DNA from: an uncultured Aeromonadaceae bacterium
GTDB lineage: Bacteria; Pseudomonadota; Gammaproteobacteria; Enterobacterales; Aeromonadaceae
Reading direction: 5' to 3'
Assembly (NCBI GenBank): GCA_945957385.1
Contig: CAMFKP010000009.1
Span: 19,592-83,591 of the forward strand
Length of the DNA: 64,000 nt
Part shown: positions 1 to 9,639 of the stretch, one piece after another
Layout: each line of letters opens with the position of its first letter
Position numbering within the stretch: the first letter of the stretch is position 1
Position numbers and translations under genes: made by a program
The notes under the pieces: model-generated
Seen by the model: the letters and a program-made list of their open reading frames with translations, nothing else
Told to the model about the DNA's origin: nothing
Database searches by the model: none

Positions 1-708
1 CTGGCTGGGCGGCTGACCGCACTGGCGCCATCGCACCGGTTCTGGGTTGAAAAAGAGGGTGAGGCGCTGCTGTTATGCCACCGCCAGAGTGCTGCGTTAG
101 CTTACGGTGGACCGCAGTGGTGGTTTGTCTGGATCTGGCAGCGCGTCAGTGAAGCCTTTGCGCTGGCTCAGCAACCTTTGAATGTGACGTTTGCCGACGG
201 TGCGCTGCGCGATGCGGCCGGTTTTGCCCGTCGCGTCCCCTGTGTGTTGCAGCAAACGGGGGCCATTTCATCGCTGCGGTTTGGTGGCCGCAGTGCCGAG
301 CTGATCAATTCGCGCCACAATCCGGCGCTGCAAGAGCCGCTGCGCCAACTGGTGGATGGTTATTTCCGGGCTGAATCATCCGCGCCGGGAACCTCATTCG
401 CGGTGCGTGAAATTCTTACCTCCCGTTTAAGCGCCTATGGCCGCTCACTGGATGCCGATGCGGTCAGCGTGCTGCTTGGCATGAACCGGCGCACCCTGCA
501 TCGCCGCCTCGATTCGGAAGGCGCCTCGTTTCGTGCTTTGCGTATCGAGAGCCGCATCGAACGTGCCAAACAACTGTTCTCGACCACCACGCTGTCGGTT
601 GCAGATATCAGTGAAGCCGTCGGTTTTGCGGCGGTCAGCGGCTTCAGTCGTTCGTTCAAGGCCGTCACCGGCGTCAGCCCCAGCGAATACCGTGAGCGCC
701 AAGAGTGA
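1..708 (+). CDS. AraC-family transcriptional regulator, 3' part
   Basis: The reading frame is open from the first base of the window, so the true start lies upstream and about 235 C-terminal residues are visible. The last ~85 residues form an AraC/XylS double helix-turn-helix: a first helix pair around the MNRRTLHRRL stretch and a second around VADISEAVGFAAVSGFSRSFK, ending in the typical GVSPSEYR. The upstream part resembles the ligand-binding domain of regulators of the OruR/ArgR-like AraC group (Arabinose_bd type), but this is a weak call. The effector is unknown. The next gene, on the same strand, encodes a flavin-reductase-like protein and is a possible target; that is inference from position only. 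Confidence 0.85.
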   Translation: MAGRLTALAPSHRFWVEKEGEALLLCHRQSAALAYGGPQWWFVWIWQRVSEAFALAQQPLNVTFADGALRDAAGFARRVPCVLQQTGAISSLRFGGRSAELINSRHNPALQEPLRQLVDGYFRAESSAPGTSFAVREILTSRLSAYGRSLDADAVSVLLGMNRRTLHRRLDSEGASFRALRIESRIERAKQLFSTTTLSVADISEAVGFAAVSGFSRSFKAVTGVSPSEYRERQE

Positions 709-744
709 CGGTCACTGCTGGCTATTGCACCTCTCAGGCAAGTG

Positions 745-773
745 TTGACGCAAGTCACTTGAATCTGCATAAA
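745..773 (+). promoter_or_regulatory. Probable sigma-70 promoter of the flavin reductase gene
   Basis: TTGACG at 745-750 and CATAAA at 768-773 are separated by 17 bases, which predicts a transcription start near 780. The region lies between the AraC stop and the next start codon. The palindrome at 787-811 would then sit just downstream of the start site. Confidence 0.5.
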
Positions 774-786
774 CCTACCTAATGAC

Positions 787-811
787 ATCTATCCGGTGCG
801 ACCAGATAGAT
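787..811. promoter_or_regulatory. Long interrupted palindrome, operator-like
   Basis: Two 11-base arms, ATCTATCCGGT (787-797) and ACCAGATAGAT (801-811), are inverted repeats with one mismatch around a 3-base centre. The arm length and 25-base span fit a dimeric repressor site such as those of TetR-type regulators. It lies about 30 bases before the flavin reductase start codon and directly after the predicted promoter, so a bound protein would block transcription. There is no T-run after it, which argues against a terminator. Confidence 0.6.
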
Positions 812-840
812 AGGCTGACTGTGCATCAAGGGGAGATAAC

Positions 841-1437
841 ATGGACAATCATCTAGTCGCGGTGGCCTTGGATAAGGCCTACCGCTTGCTCAATCACGGA
901 CCCACCGTGCTGGTCTCGGCACGACATCAGGGGATCAGCAATGTCATGGCGGCGGCCTGGTCCTGCGCCCTCGACTTTATGCCGCCCAAGGTGAGTGTGG
1001 TACTGGATAAGGCGACGGTGACGCGCTCGCTGATCGAGCAAAGTGGTGAATTTGTGCTGCAAGTCCCGACCGCCAGGCAACTGGCATTGACCCACGCGGT
1101 GGGCAATGTGTCGCTGGCGGAGGATGTCGACAAGCTGGCGCACTGTGGCGTGACCTTGTTTGACGCCCCGGACGGGTCTGGGCCCCTGGTACAGGGCTGT
1201 GCCGCCTGGTTGCATTGCCGACTGATCCCTGAGCCGCACAACCAACAGACCTATGATCTGTTTATCGGGGAAGTGACCGCAGCCTGGGCCGATGACCGGG
1301 TGTTTCGTGATGGTCACTGGCAGTTTGAAACCGCCGATCCGGAATGGCGCTCGTTGCACTACGTCGCCGGTGGTCACTTCTATGCCATCGGCGAAGCATT
1401 GGATGTGCCAGCCGATGAGGCCAGCGTGAATCTGTGA
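841..1437 (+). CDS. Flavin reductase-like domain protein (FMN-binding split barrel)
   Basis: A 198-residue protein of the flavin reductase/flavoredoxin family, whose members bind FMN in a split beta-barrel and pass electrons from NAD(P)H or partner proteins. The N-terminal half shows the family pattern: a VLVSARHQGISNVMAAAW stretch, where the flavin phosphate is usually bound, followed by a PPKVSVVL strand and an SGEFVLQVP segment. The C-terminal part contains the usual 'GEV' strand and a conserved histidine/tyrosine-rich end (HYVAGGHFYAIGE). It starts with ATG after AAGGGGAG. It appears to be a single-gene unit. The electron acceptor cannot be told from sequence. The palindrome upstream suggests tight repression. 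Confidence 0.85.
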   Translation: MDNHLVAVALDKAYRLLNHGPTVLVSARHQGISNVMAAAWSCALDFMPPKVSVVLDKATVTRSLIEQSGEFVLQVPTARQLALTHAVGNVSLAEDVDKLAHCGVTLFDAPDGSGPLVQGCAAWLHCRLIPEPHNQQTYDLFIGEVTAAWADDRVFRDGHWQFETADPEWRSLHYVAGGHFYAIGEALDVPADEASVNL

Positions 1438-1579
1438 TTCCCCGCGTGACATGCGGTGCACAGCGTGAACCGTCGCCGATTCTCAGGTCTGTTACGGCTC
1501 ACTTTTTGACTAGAGTGAAGGAGTAATCAGTCCGACTTCGTGATAGATAACAAGATGATACCGGGACAGGAGTGACGGA

Positions 1580-4500
1580 ATGCTGCAGACGCCACGAGGA
1601 CGTTTCATCACCTTTGCTGTGCTGACCTATGTGGTGTTGGCGCTGGCCTGGATCTATCTGTCGGACCGTCTGCTGTTGTTGATCGTTGATGACGCGGCGA
1701 TGGTGCAGTTGTCGACCATCAAGGGCGGGCTATTTGTGCTCATCACGGCGGTGCTGTTCTTCATGGCGTTGCGCGCTGTGCCGGATAATCGTGCCACTCC
1801 GACGCCCTTGTTGGGCTCGCTGCTGGCGTCGCCACCTCAGATGATGGTGCCATTGTGGTTGCGTTATGGCGCCGCGATTGTGCTCGCTGTCGCCATGTTG
1901 CTGTTTCGTCAGGCATTGGATCTGCACTCCGCCGACCATCCGTTGATGATTTTGTTCATGCTTCCGGTGATTCTCAGTGCCCTGCTCGGCGGTCTTGGCC
2001 CTGGATTGCTGGCCACGGCGACGGTGGCCATCGGTGTAGATTGGTTATCGTCACCGCCGATCCATACTGGCCAATTGCCGCCATTCGTGCAGTTGCAGTG
2101 GATTTTCCTCGTCATCAATGGACTGGCGGTGAGCGTGCTCACCGCCTTGCTGCACCACTCATTGCAGGCGTTCCGCCGCCAGGGGCAGCTGCTCGATGCC
2201 GTGGTGTCCGGTACCAACGACGCCATCTTCGTCAAGGACTCGCAGGGGCGTTACCTGTTAGCCAACGAGGCGGCAGCCAGTTTTGTCGGCCGGCCGGTGA
2301 GTGAGCTGTTGGGTAGCGAGGACAGTGCGCTGTTCGAGCCGGCCTCGGCGCAGCGCTTGCAAACCCTTGATCAGGGAGTAATGCAGGCCGGAGTGGTGCA
2401 AAACCATGTCGAGCAATTGACCACTGCCGATGGCCGCGAGCTGACGTTCATGGTGACCAAGGGGCCCGTGCTGAACGGGCGCGGCCAAGTCGCCGGCCTG
2501 TTTGGTATCTCGCGGGACATCACGATTCAATCCCAGCAGCAGCAGGCGTTGGAGCGTAGCCGTAGCGAACTGCTTGAGGCTCAGCGCCTGGCGCGGGTTG
2601 GGAGCTGGGAATGGGACCTGCGCAGCGATCGCCACACGTGGTCGGAACAGATTTATCACATCTATGGTCGTGATCCGGCACTGCCGCCAGCGGTTTATCC
2701 CGAAGTGTGTCAGTACTTCACCGCGCAGAGTTGGCAGCTGTTGACCGCTGCGGTCGAACGCTGCCGCCAGCAGGCAGAGAGTTACCAGTGCGAGGCGGAG
2801 GTGGTGCGTGCAGATGGCACCCAGTGCTGGATTCTGGCGCGTGGGGAGCCGCGGCAGGATGCCACCGGGCAGGTCGTCGCCTTGCATGGCACAGTGCAGG
2901 ACATCACGGCGGAGCGTCAATTGCGTCAACAGCTGCAAGCCAGCGAGGCCCGTTTGCAACGCATGATGGATGCGACCAGTGATGGCTTCTGGGAGTGGGA
3001 TTGTGCCACGGGCAAGGTGTATCGTTCGCCGCGTTATTACGACGTGACCGGTTATCCAGCCGAGCTGGATAATGGAGACTTCAATTTTTTCCAGCGCATG
3101 ATCCACCCCATGGATCGGGAGCGGGTCGCTGCGCTAATTGCGGAACACCTGGCCGGCGCTTCCGAGGCGATCGCCTTTGAGTGTTGCATTTTCACCCACA
3201 ACAATGAACTGCGCTGGTTGCAGGTCAAGGGGCGGATCATTGAGCGCGACACGGCGGGGCAACCACGCCGGTTGGCTGGTTCGGTGGCGGATATCTCGGA
3301 GCGTAAACGGGCGGATGATGATCTCCGGGTGGTGTTGAATGTCTCCTGTGATGCCATCTGGGTGAGTGATGACGCCGGGCGGCTGCTGTTTGCCAACCCG
3401 GCAGCGTGTCATTTAACTGGTTATTCCGAACAGGAAACCCTGGCACTGACCGTGGCTGAACTAATCAGTCCCAAAGAACGCGAGACGCTGGCGCCGCTAC
3501 GGGCAGAGCTGGAGCGGAGTTTGTTTATCCGTCGTGAATGGCAACTGTTGCGCAAAGATGGTGTCGAGATCCCGGTTGAGTTGACCACGGGACGGATGCC
3601 GGATGGGCGTTATATGGCCTTTGGACGCGATTTGAGTGCCCAGCGAGCCGCTGCCGCCACCTTGCAGGAGCGAGAGCAACAGCTGGCCCGGGTGATTGAG
3701 GGCTCGGACCAGGGCTACTGGGATTGGAACCTGCAGACCAATGAGTTCCAGGTCAGTCCACGCTGGGAGAGCATGCTCGGTTATGCACCGGGCGAGCTGG
3801 ATGTTCGCACCGAGCATTGGCCTGAGCTGGTTCATCCCGATGATCTCAAGGTAGCGATGCGCTCGATCGAGCGCCACCTGCATGGTGAGCAGCCGTTGCA
3901 TGAGGTTGAGTTGCGATGCCGTGGCAAGAATGGTGACTGGTGCTGGGTGTTGTCGCGGGGGCGCATTGTCGCATGGGATGAGCAGGGACGCCCTTTGATG
4001 ATGTCCGGTACTCATACTGATATTAGTGAACGCAAGATCCTCGAGCAGGCGCAGCAGGAAGCGGCGGTCGTGTTTGACAGCAGCTATGAGGGGATCATGG
4101 TGGTGAGCCCGGATCGCCGCATCGCCAAGGTCAACTCGGCGTTCACCCGCATAACCGGTTTTGAGGCGGCAGAAGTCATCGATAAATCACCTTCGGTGCT
4201 GGCCTCCGGACGCCATGATGCGGCTTTTTATCAGCAGTTGTGGCACTCGCTGGCCGAGCAGGATTTTTGGCGTGGCGAAATCTGGAATCGACGCAAAAGT
4301 GGCGAGGAGTATCCCGAACTGCTATCCATCTCGGTTGTCCGCGATGGCAGCGGCAACATACTGCATTATGTCGGTATTTTCTCCGATATCAGTCAGCTCA
4401 AAGCCCATGAGGCCGAGCTCGATCGGGTGGCCCATTATGATGCGCTGACCGGGGTGCCGAACCGCCGGCTATTGTCAGAGCGGCTTGAACAGACACTGTT

Positions 4501-5758
4501 CGAGTCAGAACGGCATGGCCGTAGCTGTGCTGTCTGTATGCTGGATCTGGATGGTTTCAAGCAGATCAATGACAACTATGGCCATGCGGTGGGTGACCAG
4601 GTGTTGGTGATGGTGACTGAGCAGCTGAAGTCGGTGTTACGCGCTCGAGACACACTGGCACGGCTTGGTGGTGATGAATTTGTGCTGTTACTGGCCGAGC
4701 TTGGTTCCATCAGCGATGGCACCCAGGTCATAGAACGGTTGATGACGGTGATTCAACAACCGTTGCGCTGCCATAACCAATTGCTGTCGGTGACTGCCAG
4801 TGTTGGCGTCAGCTTTTATCCACAAGATAATGCTGACCCGGATACCTTGCTGCGCCATGCTGATCAAGCGATGTATCAGGCCAAGGAAGCGGGCAAGAAC
4901 CGCTATCAATTGTTCGATCCCGACCATGATCGCCAAGCACAGGATTACCGTCGCCAGCAGGAGCGCATGTTACAGGCGCTAGAAGCGGGTGAATTTGTGC
5001 TGTTTTATCAACCCAAGGTCGATTTGCGTGATGGCCGCCTCATCGGTGTCGAGGCGCTGATCCGTTGGCAACATCCGGAGCGGGGATTGTTGCCGCCGAT
5101 TGAATTCCTACCCTACCTGCATGCCAGTGTGCTCGAAGTGCGTTTTGGTGATTGGGTGATTGCTACAGCGTTGCAACAGGCATCCGTTTGGCTGAGTGCC
5201 GGGGAGCGAATCCCGATCAGCGTCAACATCAGTGCTCGCCATTTGCTAACCGATACGTTCTATGAGCAGTTGTTACAAGCAATTGCCGGCTATCCGGAGG
5301 TGGCGGCCGAGCTGCTGGAGCTGGAGGTGTTGGAAAGTGCAGCATTGGCTGACATTGAACAAGCGGCACGAGTGATGCAGCAGTGTCGACGGCAAGGCTT
5401 CAAGTTTGCGCTGGATGATTTTGGCACCGGCTATTCGTCGCTGACGTACCTGCGCAAGCTGCCTATCAATACGTTGAAAATTGATCAGAGTTTTGTGCGC
5501 GACATGCTGACTGATCCGGATGATCTGGGGATTGTTGAAGGGGTGATTCGGTTAGCCTCGGTGTTCCAGCACCAGGTCATCGCCGAAGGCGTGGAGACGT
5601 GGGAGCATGGAGTGCGTTTGCGTCAGCTCGGCTGTCATCTGGCTCAGGGCTATGGTATCGCGCGGCCGATGCCCGCAGCGGAGTTGTTGCTGTGGTTGGA
5701 ACAGTGGCGTCGCCTGCGGCCATGGGAAGTAAATTTGCTGGATAACTACGAGGTATGA
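1580..5758 (+). CDS. Membrane-bound multi-PAS GGDEF/EAL c-di-GMP protein
   Basis: A 1392-residue inner-membrane signalling protein. About six hydrophobic segments fill residues 10-195, the latter part resembling a DUF4118/MASE-like sensor. Six PAS/PAC units follow (roughly 203-325, 328-450, 455-575, 578-693, 694-823 and 824-945); several end in the DITxQ or DISERK pattern typical of PAC. The GGDEF domain (about 950-1110) has an intact GGDEF at 1030-1034 and an RxxD inhibitory site, RARD, at 1021-1024. The EAL domain (about 1130-1380) has EAL at 1158-1160, a DDFGTGYSS loop, LKID and AEGVE, so metal-binding and catalytic residues look complete. Both diguanylate cyclase and phosphodiesterase activity are possible; which dominates cannot be told. 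ATG follows GGAG. It is transcribed alone, about 1.9 kb before mshH. Confidence 0.92.
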   Translation: MLQTPRGRFITFAVLTYVVLALAWIYLSDRLLLLIVDDAAMVQLSTIKGGLFVLITAVLFFMALRAVPDNRATPTPLLGSLLASPPQMMVPLWLRYGAAIVLAVAMLLFRQALDLHSADHPLMILFMLPVILSALLGGLGPGLLATATVAIGVDWLSSPPIHTGQLPPFVQLQWIFLVINGLAVSVLTALLHHSLQAFRRQGQLLDAVVSGTNDAIFVKDSQGRYLLANEAAASFVGRPVSELLGSEDSALFEPASAQRLQTLDQGVMQAGVVQNHVEQLTTADGRELTFMVTKGPVLNGRGQVAGLFGISRDITIQSQQQQALERSRSELLEAQRLARVGSWEWDLRSDRHTWSEQIYHIYGRDPALPPAVYPEVCQYFTAQSWQLLTAAVERCRQQAESYQCEAEVVRADGTQCWILARGEPRQDATGQVVALHGTVQDITAERQLRQQLQASEARLQRMMDATSDGFWEWDCATGKVYRSPRYYDVTGYPAELDNGDFNFFQRMIHPMDRERVAALIAEHLAGASEAIAFECCIFTHNNELRWLQVKGRIIERDTAGQPRRLAGSVADISERKRADDDLRVVLNVSCDAIWVSDDAGRLLFANPAACHLTGYSEQETLALTVAELISPKERETLAPLRAELERSLFIRREWQLLRKDGVEIPVELTTGRMPDGRYMAFGRDLSAQRAAAATLQEREQQLARVIEGSDQGYWDWNLQTNEFQVSPRWESMLGYAPGELDVRTEHWPELVHPDDLKVAMRSIERHLHGEQPLHEVELRCRGKNGDWCWVLSRGRIVAWDEQGRPLMMSGTHTDISERKILEQAQQEAAVVFDSSYEGIMVVSPDRRIAKVNSAFTRITGFEAAEVIDKSPSVLASGRHDAAFYQQLWHSLAEQDFWRGEIWNRRKSGEEYPELLSISVVRDGSGNILHYVGIFSDISQLKAHEAELDRVAHYDALTGVPNRRLLSERLEQTLFESERHGRSCAVCMLDLDGFKQINDNYGHAVGDQVLVMVTEQLKSVLRARDTLARLGGDEFVLLLAELGSISDGTQVIERLMTVIQQPLRCHNQLLSVTASVGVSFYPQDNADPDTLLRHADQAMYQAKEAGKNRYQLFDPDHDRQAQDYRRQQERMLQALEAGEFVLFYQPKVDLRDGRLIGVEALIRWQHPERGLLPPIEFLPYLHASVLEVRFGDWVIATALQQASVWLSAGERIPISVNISARHLLTDTFYEQLLQAIAGYPEVAAELLELEVLESAALADIEQAARVMQQCRRQGFKFALDDFGTGYSSLTYLRKLPINTLKIDQSFVRDMLTDPDDLGIVEGVIRLASVFQHQVIAEGVETWEHGVRLRQLGCHLAQGYGIARPMPAAELLLWLEQWRRLRPWEVNLLDNYEV

Positions 5759-5787
5759 GTTTCAAGGTTTATGGTGGCAAAATAAAA

Positions 5788-5806
5788 AGGCGGGGTTATC
5801 CCGCCT
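5788..5806 (-). terminator. Rho-independent terminator of the chemotaxis receptor gene
   Basis: A 7-bp stem (AGGCGGG / CCCGCCT) with a 5-base loop. Read on the minus strand it is followed by a T-rich run, so it mainly serves the minus-strand gene. On the plus strand it may also slow readthrough from the GGDEF/EAL gene. Confidence 0.8.
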
Positions 5807-5823
5807 CTGTGTTAGTGCTGTGG

Positions 5824-7458
5824 CTAGATGCGGAAGCGGTGAGCCAAATCGCTTAGGTGGTGCGCCAGCGTACTCAGGTCTTTGCAAGCACTTGCGGTCT
5901 GCGCCGTACCTTCGCCAATCTCGCTGGAGACGGTGTTGATGTTGATGATGTTGCGGTTGAGATCCTCGGCCACCGAATTTTGCTCCTCGGTCGCGGTGGC
6001 AATATGGGTGTTCATATCCGAGATGTCAGCCACGGCCCGCGCTATGGTCTCGATGCTGTGACCGGCCAGCTCTGCTTGGTGTACGCACTGCTCGGCCATC
6101 TGTTGTCCCTGTTGTGTCGCTTGCACCGCCTCGTGTCCACGTTGTTGCAACGTAGCGATGATGGTGTTGATCTCTTGGGTTGACTGTTGGGTGCGCTGGG
6201 CCAAGGTTCGAACCTCATCGGCAACCACGGCAAAGCCACGCCCCTGCTCACCGGCGCGAGCCGCCTCAATGGCGGCATTCAGCGCCAGCAGGTTGGTTTG
6301 ATCGGCGATACCGCGGATAACCTCCAATACGACACCGATGCGGCTACTGTCCTGGGCTAGCGCTTCGACAACCTTGGTTACTTGCTCTACTTCATGCGCC
6401 ACTTTCTGAATGGTCTGGATGGTGTCAGTGACGACGCGGCCACCATTCACCGCTTCCTGATTCGCCTGTTGGGCGGCGGAAGCGGCTTGTGTGGTACTGC
6501 GCGCCACTTCATTCACTGTGCTGCTCATTTCGTTCATCGCCGTCGCCAGATAGGTTATTTCGCTCTGTTGACGTTGTTGCCCGGCGGCGGATTGTCCAGC
6601 TATGGTACTCACTTCTTCGGCAGCACTACCGACCTGCTCGACCGCAGAGGCGAGCTCCTGTACCAGATTGCGCAGATTTTGCTGCATACGGCCAAAGGCG
6701 CGAGCCAGAGTGCCGATCTCATCATGATTGAAGTGGCTGACAGCCAACGATGTGGTCAAGTCACCGTTTGCTACGCGTTCCGCCTGGTCCAGTAAACGAT
6801 GCAGTGGTGAGCGAATCATGCTGCCCAAGCCCCATGCGCAAACGGCGACGAGAAGTAAGGCGACGACAATCAGGCCCCAAATCCAGATTTGCGCATCTGC
6901 ATACAGGCGATCACCTTCAGCACTGGCATCATTCGCATCTTGTTGGCGCAGTTTAAGCGATGAAGCAATTTGATCCTTCAGCTGGCGGAACTGCTTGTCT
7001 CCCTGTCCGTTGAGTTGAGCCGCGGCCTCATCCAGTTTACCGGCCTGATTCAGCGCTACGATTTGATCGTGATTAGTCACGTATTGTTGCCAGAGAGCCA
7101 GTGTCTGACTGGTTTCGTCTTGTAACCTCGGCTCATTGGCCAGCTGTTTCATGTTATCAAATGCCGAATTCAGGGCTTTTTCATCCGCCATCAGCCGTTC
7201 GGCATACATCTGCGTTTGTTCGGCGTTGTGCTTTTCCAGCATGCGTAACTGCCGGCGGCGGAAATCGGATAACTTGACGTCTATGGTGGTCAATGCCAAC
7301 AGTCGAGGCAGGTGTTTCTCGACGATGACAGTACTGCTGTAGTTGACGACATCGAGTTGGCGGATGCTGAACAGCCCCAGTGCGATGACAATCACCGCCA
7401 TCAAGCTGAAGGCGGCCAGTAATTTTTTGCCGATCGGCAGGTTAAGAAAGAAAGACAT
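5824..7458 (-). CDS. Methyl-accepting chemotaxis protein
   Basis: A 544-residue transmembrane chemoreceptor. Domains in order: a first membrane helix at about residues 9-30; a periplasmic helical bundle of the 4HB_MCP type (about 35-185); a second helix ([17 protein letters not shown]); a HAMP domain; and a cytoplasmic signalling domain with the conserved hairpin tip [20 protein letters not shown], which binds CheA and CheW. The 4HB module usually senses small molecules, but the ligand is unknown. I chose the ATG at 7458 because GGAG lies five bases upstream; a start 12 codons earlier has no good ribosome site. No che genes are nearby, so it is an orphan receptor convergent with the GGDEF/EAL gene. 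Confidence 0.93.
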   Translation of the reverse strand: MSFFLNLPIGKKLLAAFSLMAVIVIALGLFSIRQLDVVNYSSTVIVEKHLPRLLALTTIDVKLSDFRRRQLRMLEKHNAEQTQMYAERLMADEKALNSAFDNMKQLANEPRLQDETSQTLALWQQYVTNHDQIVALNQAGKLDEAAAQLNGQGDKQFRQLKDQIASSLKLRQQDANDASAEGDRLYADAQIWIWGLIVVALLLVAVCAWGLGSMIRSPLHRLLDQAERVANGDLTTSLAVSHFNHDEIGTLARAFGRMQQNLRNLVQELASAVEQVGSAAEEVSTIAGQSAAGQQRQQSEITYLATAMNEMSSTVNEVARSTTQAASAAQQANQEAVNGGRVVTDTIQTIQKVAHEVEQVTKVVEALAQDSSRIGVVLEVIRGIADQTNLLALNAAIEAARAGEQGRGFAVVADEVRTLAQRTQQSTQEINTIIATLQQRGHEAVQATQQGQQMAEQCVHQAELAGHSIETIARAVADISDMNTHIATATEEQNSVAEDLNRNIININTVSSEIGEGTAQTASACKDLSTLAHHLSDLAHRFRI

Positions 7459-7580
7459 AGCGGCTCCGGAGCAAAAGGTGGACTCGTTTAGCATAGTCCA
7501 CTCTGTTTCTGGAACCTGATGATGCGATGAAAATGCGAGATCTGCAGTGAATGTGATTGGCTGAACTCTCTCCAGCTGGC

Positions 7581-7589
7581 TGCTAGAAT
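7581..7589 (+). promoter_or_regulatory. Possible extended -10 promoter of mshH
   Basis: TGCTAGAAT is an extended -10 element (TGn plus TAGAAT) 33 bases before the mshH start codon. There is no good -35 at the usual distance, as is often so for extended -10 promoters. Confidence 0.4.
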
Positions 7590-7621
7590 GGTGCCGACCT
7601 TCATGCGGTTAGGGATGACCG

Positions 7622-9550
7622 ATGCGATTAACCAGACAAATAGTGGCGTTGCTTTGCCTGTGTGTCATGGGTGCTGTCTTTGTGGTACTGCTAACGGGCG
7701 CATTCAGCTTGCATACGCTGACCGAACGTTATCAGCGTGATGAGCTGAGGGCTTTGGTTCGTATTTTTGAACAGGATGTACTGATGTCGCCGCAAGCGCC
7801 GCGGCTTAGCGCCTGGCTGCCGCCCATGCTGCAGGCCAATGGGGTCAAGGAGCTGACGATTCGTCTGGATGATGCGCCGCTGTTTCATTACCGTGAGCCG
7901 GGTTTTACGGATTCGGAATATCGCCTGCAGACCGTGTTGATGGCGGGGGAGTTTTACCCGGGATTGCATCTGCGTTTCGAGGTTCTACCCGCCCTGACCA
8001 TGCTCAGCAATCAGCTTTCGCCATTGCGTTCACTAGCCTTGGGGGTCGGCACAGTGGTGGTCGGTGTCTGGCTGGCGCTGTTATGGTTGCGGCGCCAGTT
8101 ACGAGGGGTCGAACTGCTAGCCCAGAGGGGGCAACATATCCTCAGTGGCAATCCTGGCAAACTGCGGCATGACGTTGCTCTCGAATGGCCTCCAGTGGTC
8201 AGTGCGGCACTGACCTATCTGCAGGATGAGTTAGAGGATGCCAAGAAGGAGCGGAGCCGCTTCGACACCTTCATTCGCCGCAATGTGTTCATCGACAAGC
8301 AGCTGGGGATTGGCAATCGGATCTTCTTTGATAACCGTGTCGAAGCGGCGCTCAGTGATGCCGAGTACAGTGCCGGCGCTATGTTGCTGTTGTCGATTGA
8401 TGGCCTTGAGCTGCTGAAGAAAGAACACGGCGAAGGTACAGAACAATCCTTGTTGTTGCAGGCCAGCGAATTGACCGCCAGCTTCACTCAACGTTTTAGT
8501 GGGGCTGTGCAAGCCCGTTATGCCCGCGACACCCTGGCGTTGCTGTTACCGAATATTTCCAAGCAGGAAACACTGACCGCCGCCGAACAGCTGTGGCGTC
8601 AACTTTTGCGTCTGGATTGGCCGGCGCCGCTTGATCCTGAGCGGCAGTTGTTCATTGGTGCCGTCTGTTATCAACCGGGAGAGTGGCTGGCTCAGATCGA
8701 AGAAGAAGCCGAGATGGCACTGCGTGGTGCTCGATTACAACGCGAGGGTGGCTTCTTTCTATATGACAAGGTGCTGCGGGTTGAAGCGAACGGCAAGGGC
8801 AGTGTGCGTTGGCGCACCTTGCTTGAGCGCCAGTTTGCTCGCGGACAGTTAACCTATCAGATCCAGAGTGCGTGGAGCTGTCAGCCAGCTGAGCCGGTGT
8901 TACACGAGCTGTTGGCTCGTCTGCCCGATGGTCGGGGCAAGCTGCTACCAGCGGCGAGTTTTGTCACCATGGTGGAAAAGGTTGGCATGCAGCGCGAACT
9001 GGACCGCTTGATGCTGGGTAATGCATTGGCCCTGTTGCCGACAGAGCGCAGTGTGCCGCTGGCGTTAAATTTGCATCCCCAGAGTCTGCTGGATAATGCA
9101 TTTCGTCACCAGTTGCTGATGGCGTTGCTGCGTATCGGTAAACGACGGGCCAGCCGTCTCGTGATCGAATTAAATGAAGCGTTGGTCAGCCGTTATCAAG
9201 AGGGCTTACGTGCACCATTGCGCGAGTTGCGTCTATTGGGGTGCCAGCTGGCTGTCGATCATGCTGGGCAGGATGTGGTTAGCACACATTACATCAAGGA
9301 GTTTGAGCTCAGCTATTTGAAGATTCATCCCAGCCTGGTACGTGATATCGCCAGCCGTCCGCTAAATCAGATGGCCGTGCGCTCGTTGGTCGGAGGGTGC
9401 CTTGGTCAGACGCAGGTGATTGCGGTCGGTATCCAGAATGAACAAGAGTGGCAGGTGCTGCAGTCACTCGGCGTGTCGGGTGGCCAGGGTTTTTGGCTGG
9501 ATCAGGCCATGCAAGGAGACAAACGAGTTCTTATTGCGCCCAGAGGATGA
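7622..9550 (+). CDS. mshH: MshH / CsrD-like regulator with degenerate GGDEF and EAL domains
   Basis: A 642-residue membrane protein and the usual first gene of MSHA loci; it is homologous to E. coli CsrD, which targets the CsrB/CsrC RNAs for RNase E decay and so tunes CsrA. Residues 7-30 form a membrane helix, followed by a periplasmic stretch and a second helix near 140-160. The cyclase-like domain (about 215-375) lacks GGDEF: the corresponding stretch reads YARDTLALLLP. The phosphodiesterase-like domain (about 395-640) lacks the EAL triplet. Both enzymatic sites are therefore lost, as in the CsrD family. The role in RNA decay is known for E. coli and inferred here. It has its own promoter-like site and is separated from mshI by 89 bases. 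Confidence 0.88.
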   Translation: MRLTRQIVALLCLCVMGAVFVVLLTGAFSLHTLTERYQRDELRALVRIFEQDVLMSPQAPRLSAWLPPMLQANGVKELTIRLDDAPLFHYREPGFTDSEYRLQTVLMAGEFYPGLHLRFEVLPALTMLSNQLSPLRSLALGVGTVVVGVWLALLWLRRQLRGVELLAQRGQHILSGNPGKLRHDVALEWPPVVSAALTYLQDELEDAKKERSRFDTFIRRNVFIDKQLGIGNRIFFDNRVEAALSDAEYSAGAMLLLSIDGLELLKKEHGEGTEQSLLLQASELTASFTQRFSGAVQARYARDTLALLLPNISKQETLTAAEQLWRQLLRLDWPAPLDPERQLFIGAVCYQPGEWLAQIEEEAEMALRGARLQREGGFFLYDKVLRVEANGKGSVRWRTLLERQFARGQLTYQIQSAWSCQPAEPVLHELLARLPDGRGKLLPAASFVTMVEKVGMQRELDRLMLGNALALLPTERSVPLALNLHPQSLLDNAFRHQLLMALLRIGKRRASRLVIELNEALVSRYQEGLRAPLRELRLLGCQLAVDHAGQDVVSTHYIKEFELSYLKIHPSLVRDIASRPLNQMAVRSLVGGCLGQTQVIAVGIQNEQEWQVLQSLGVSGGQGFWLDQAMQGDKRVLIAPRG

Positions 9551-9604
9551 TGGGGCGCATATCTGACGCATGTCAGGGTTTAGCTTTGTTTAGGCTTCCC
9601 CTAT

Positions 9605-9610
9605 TATAAT
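9605..9610 (+). promoter_or_regulatory. Probable -10 box of the mshI operon
   Basis: A perfect TATAAT lies 29 bases before the mshI start, in the gap after mshH. The -35 region is poor. Together with the 89-base gap this suggests the assembly genes mshI-mshF form their own transcription unit. Confidence 0.5.
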
Positions 9611-9639
9611 TTGCCTCTTAAATGGATTTCGGGTGAAAC

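Noticed and set aside
1505..1530. TTGACT before the GGDEF/EAL gene as a -35 box
   Set aside because: No acceptable -10 lies 16-19 bases downstream, so I do not call a promoter.
2258..3106. A 282-residue open frame antisense to the GGDEF/EAL gene
   Set aside because: It is a shadow of the PAS-coding region with no motif or ribosome site.
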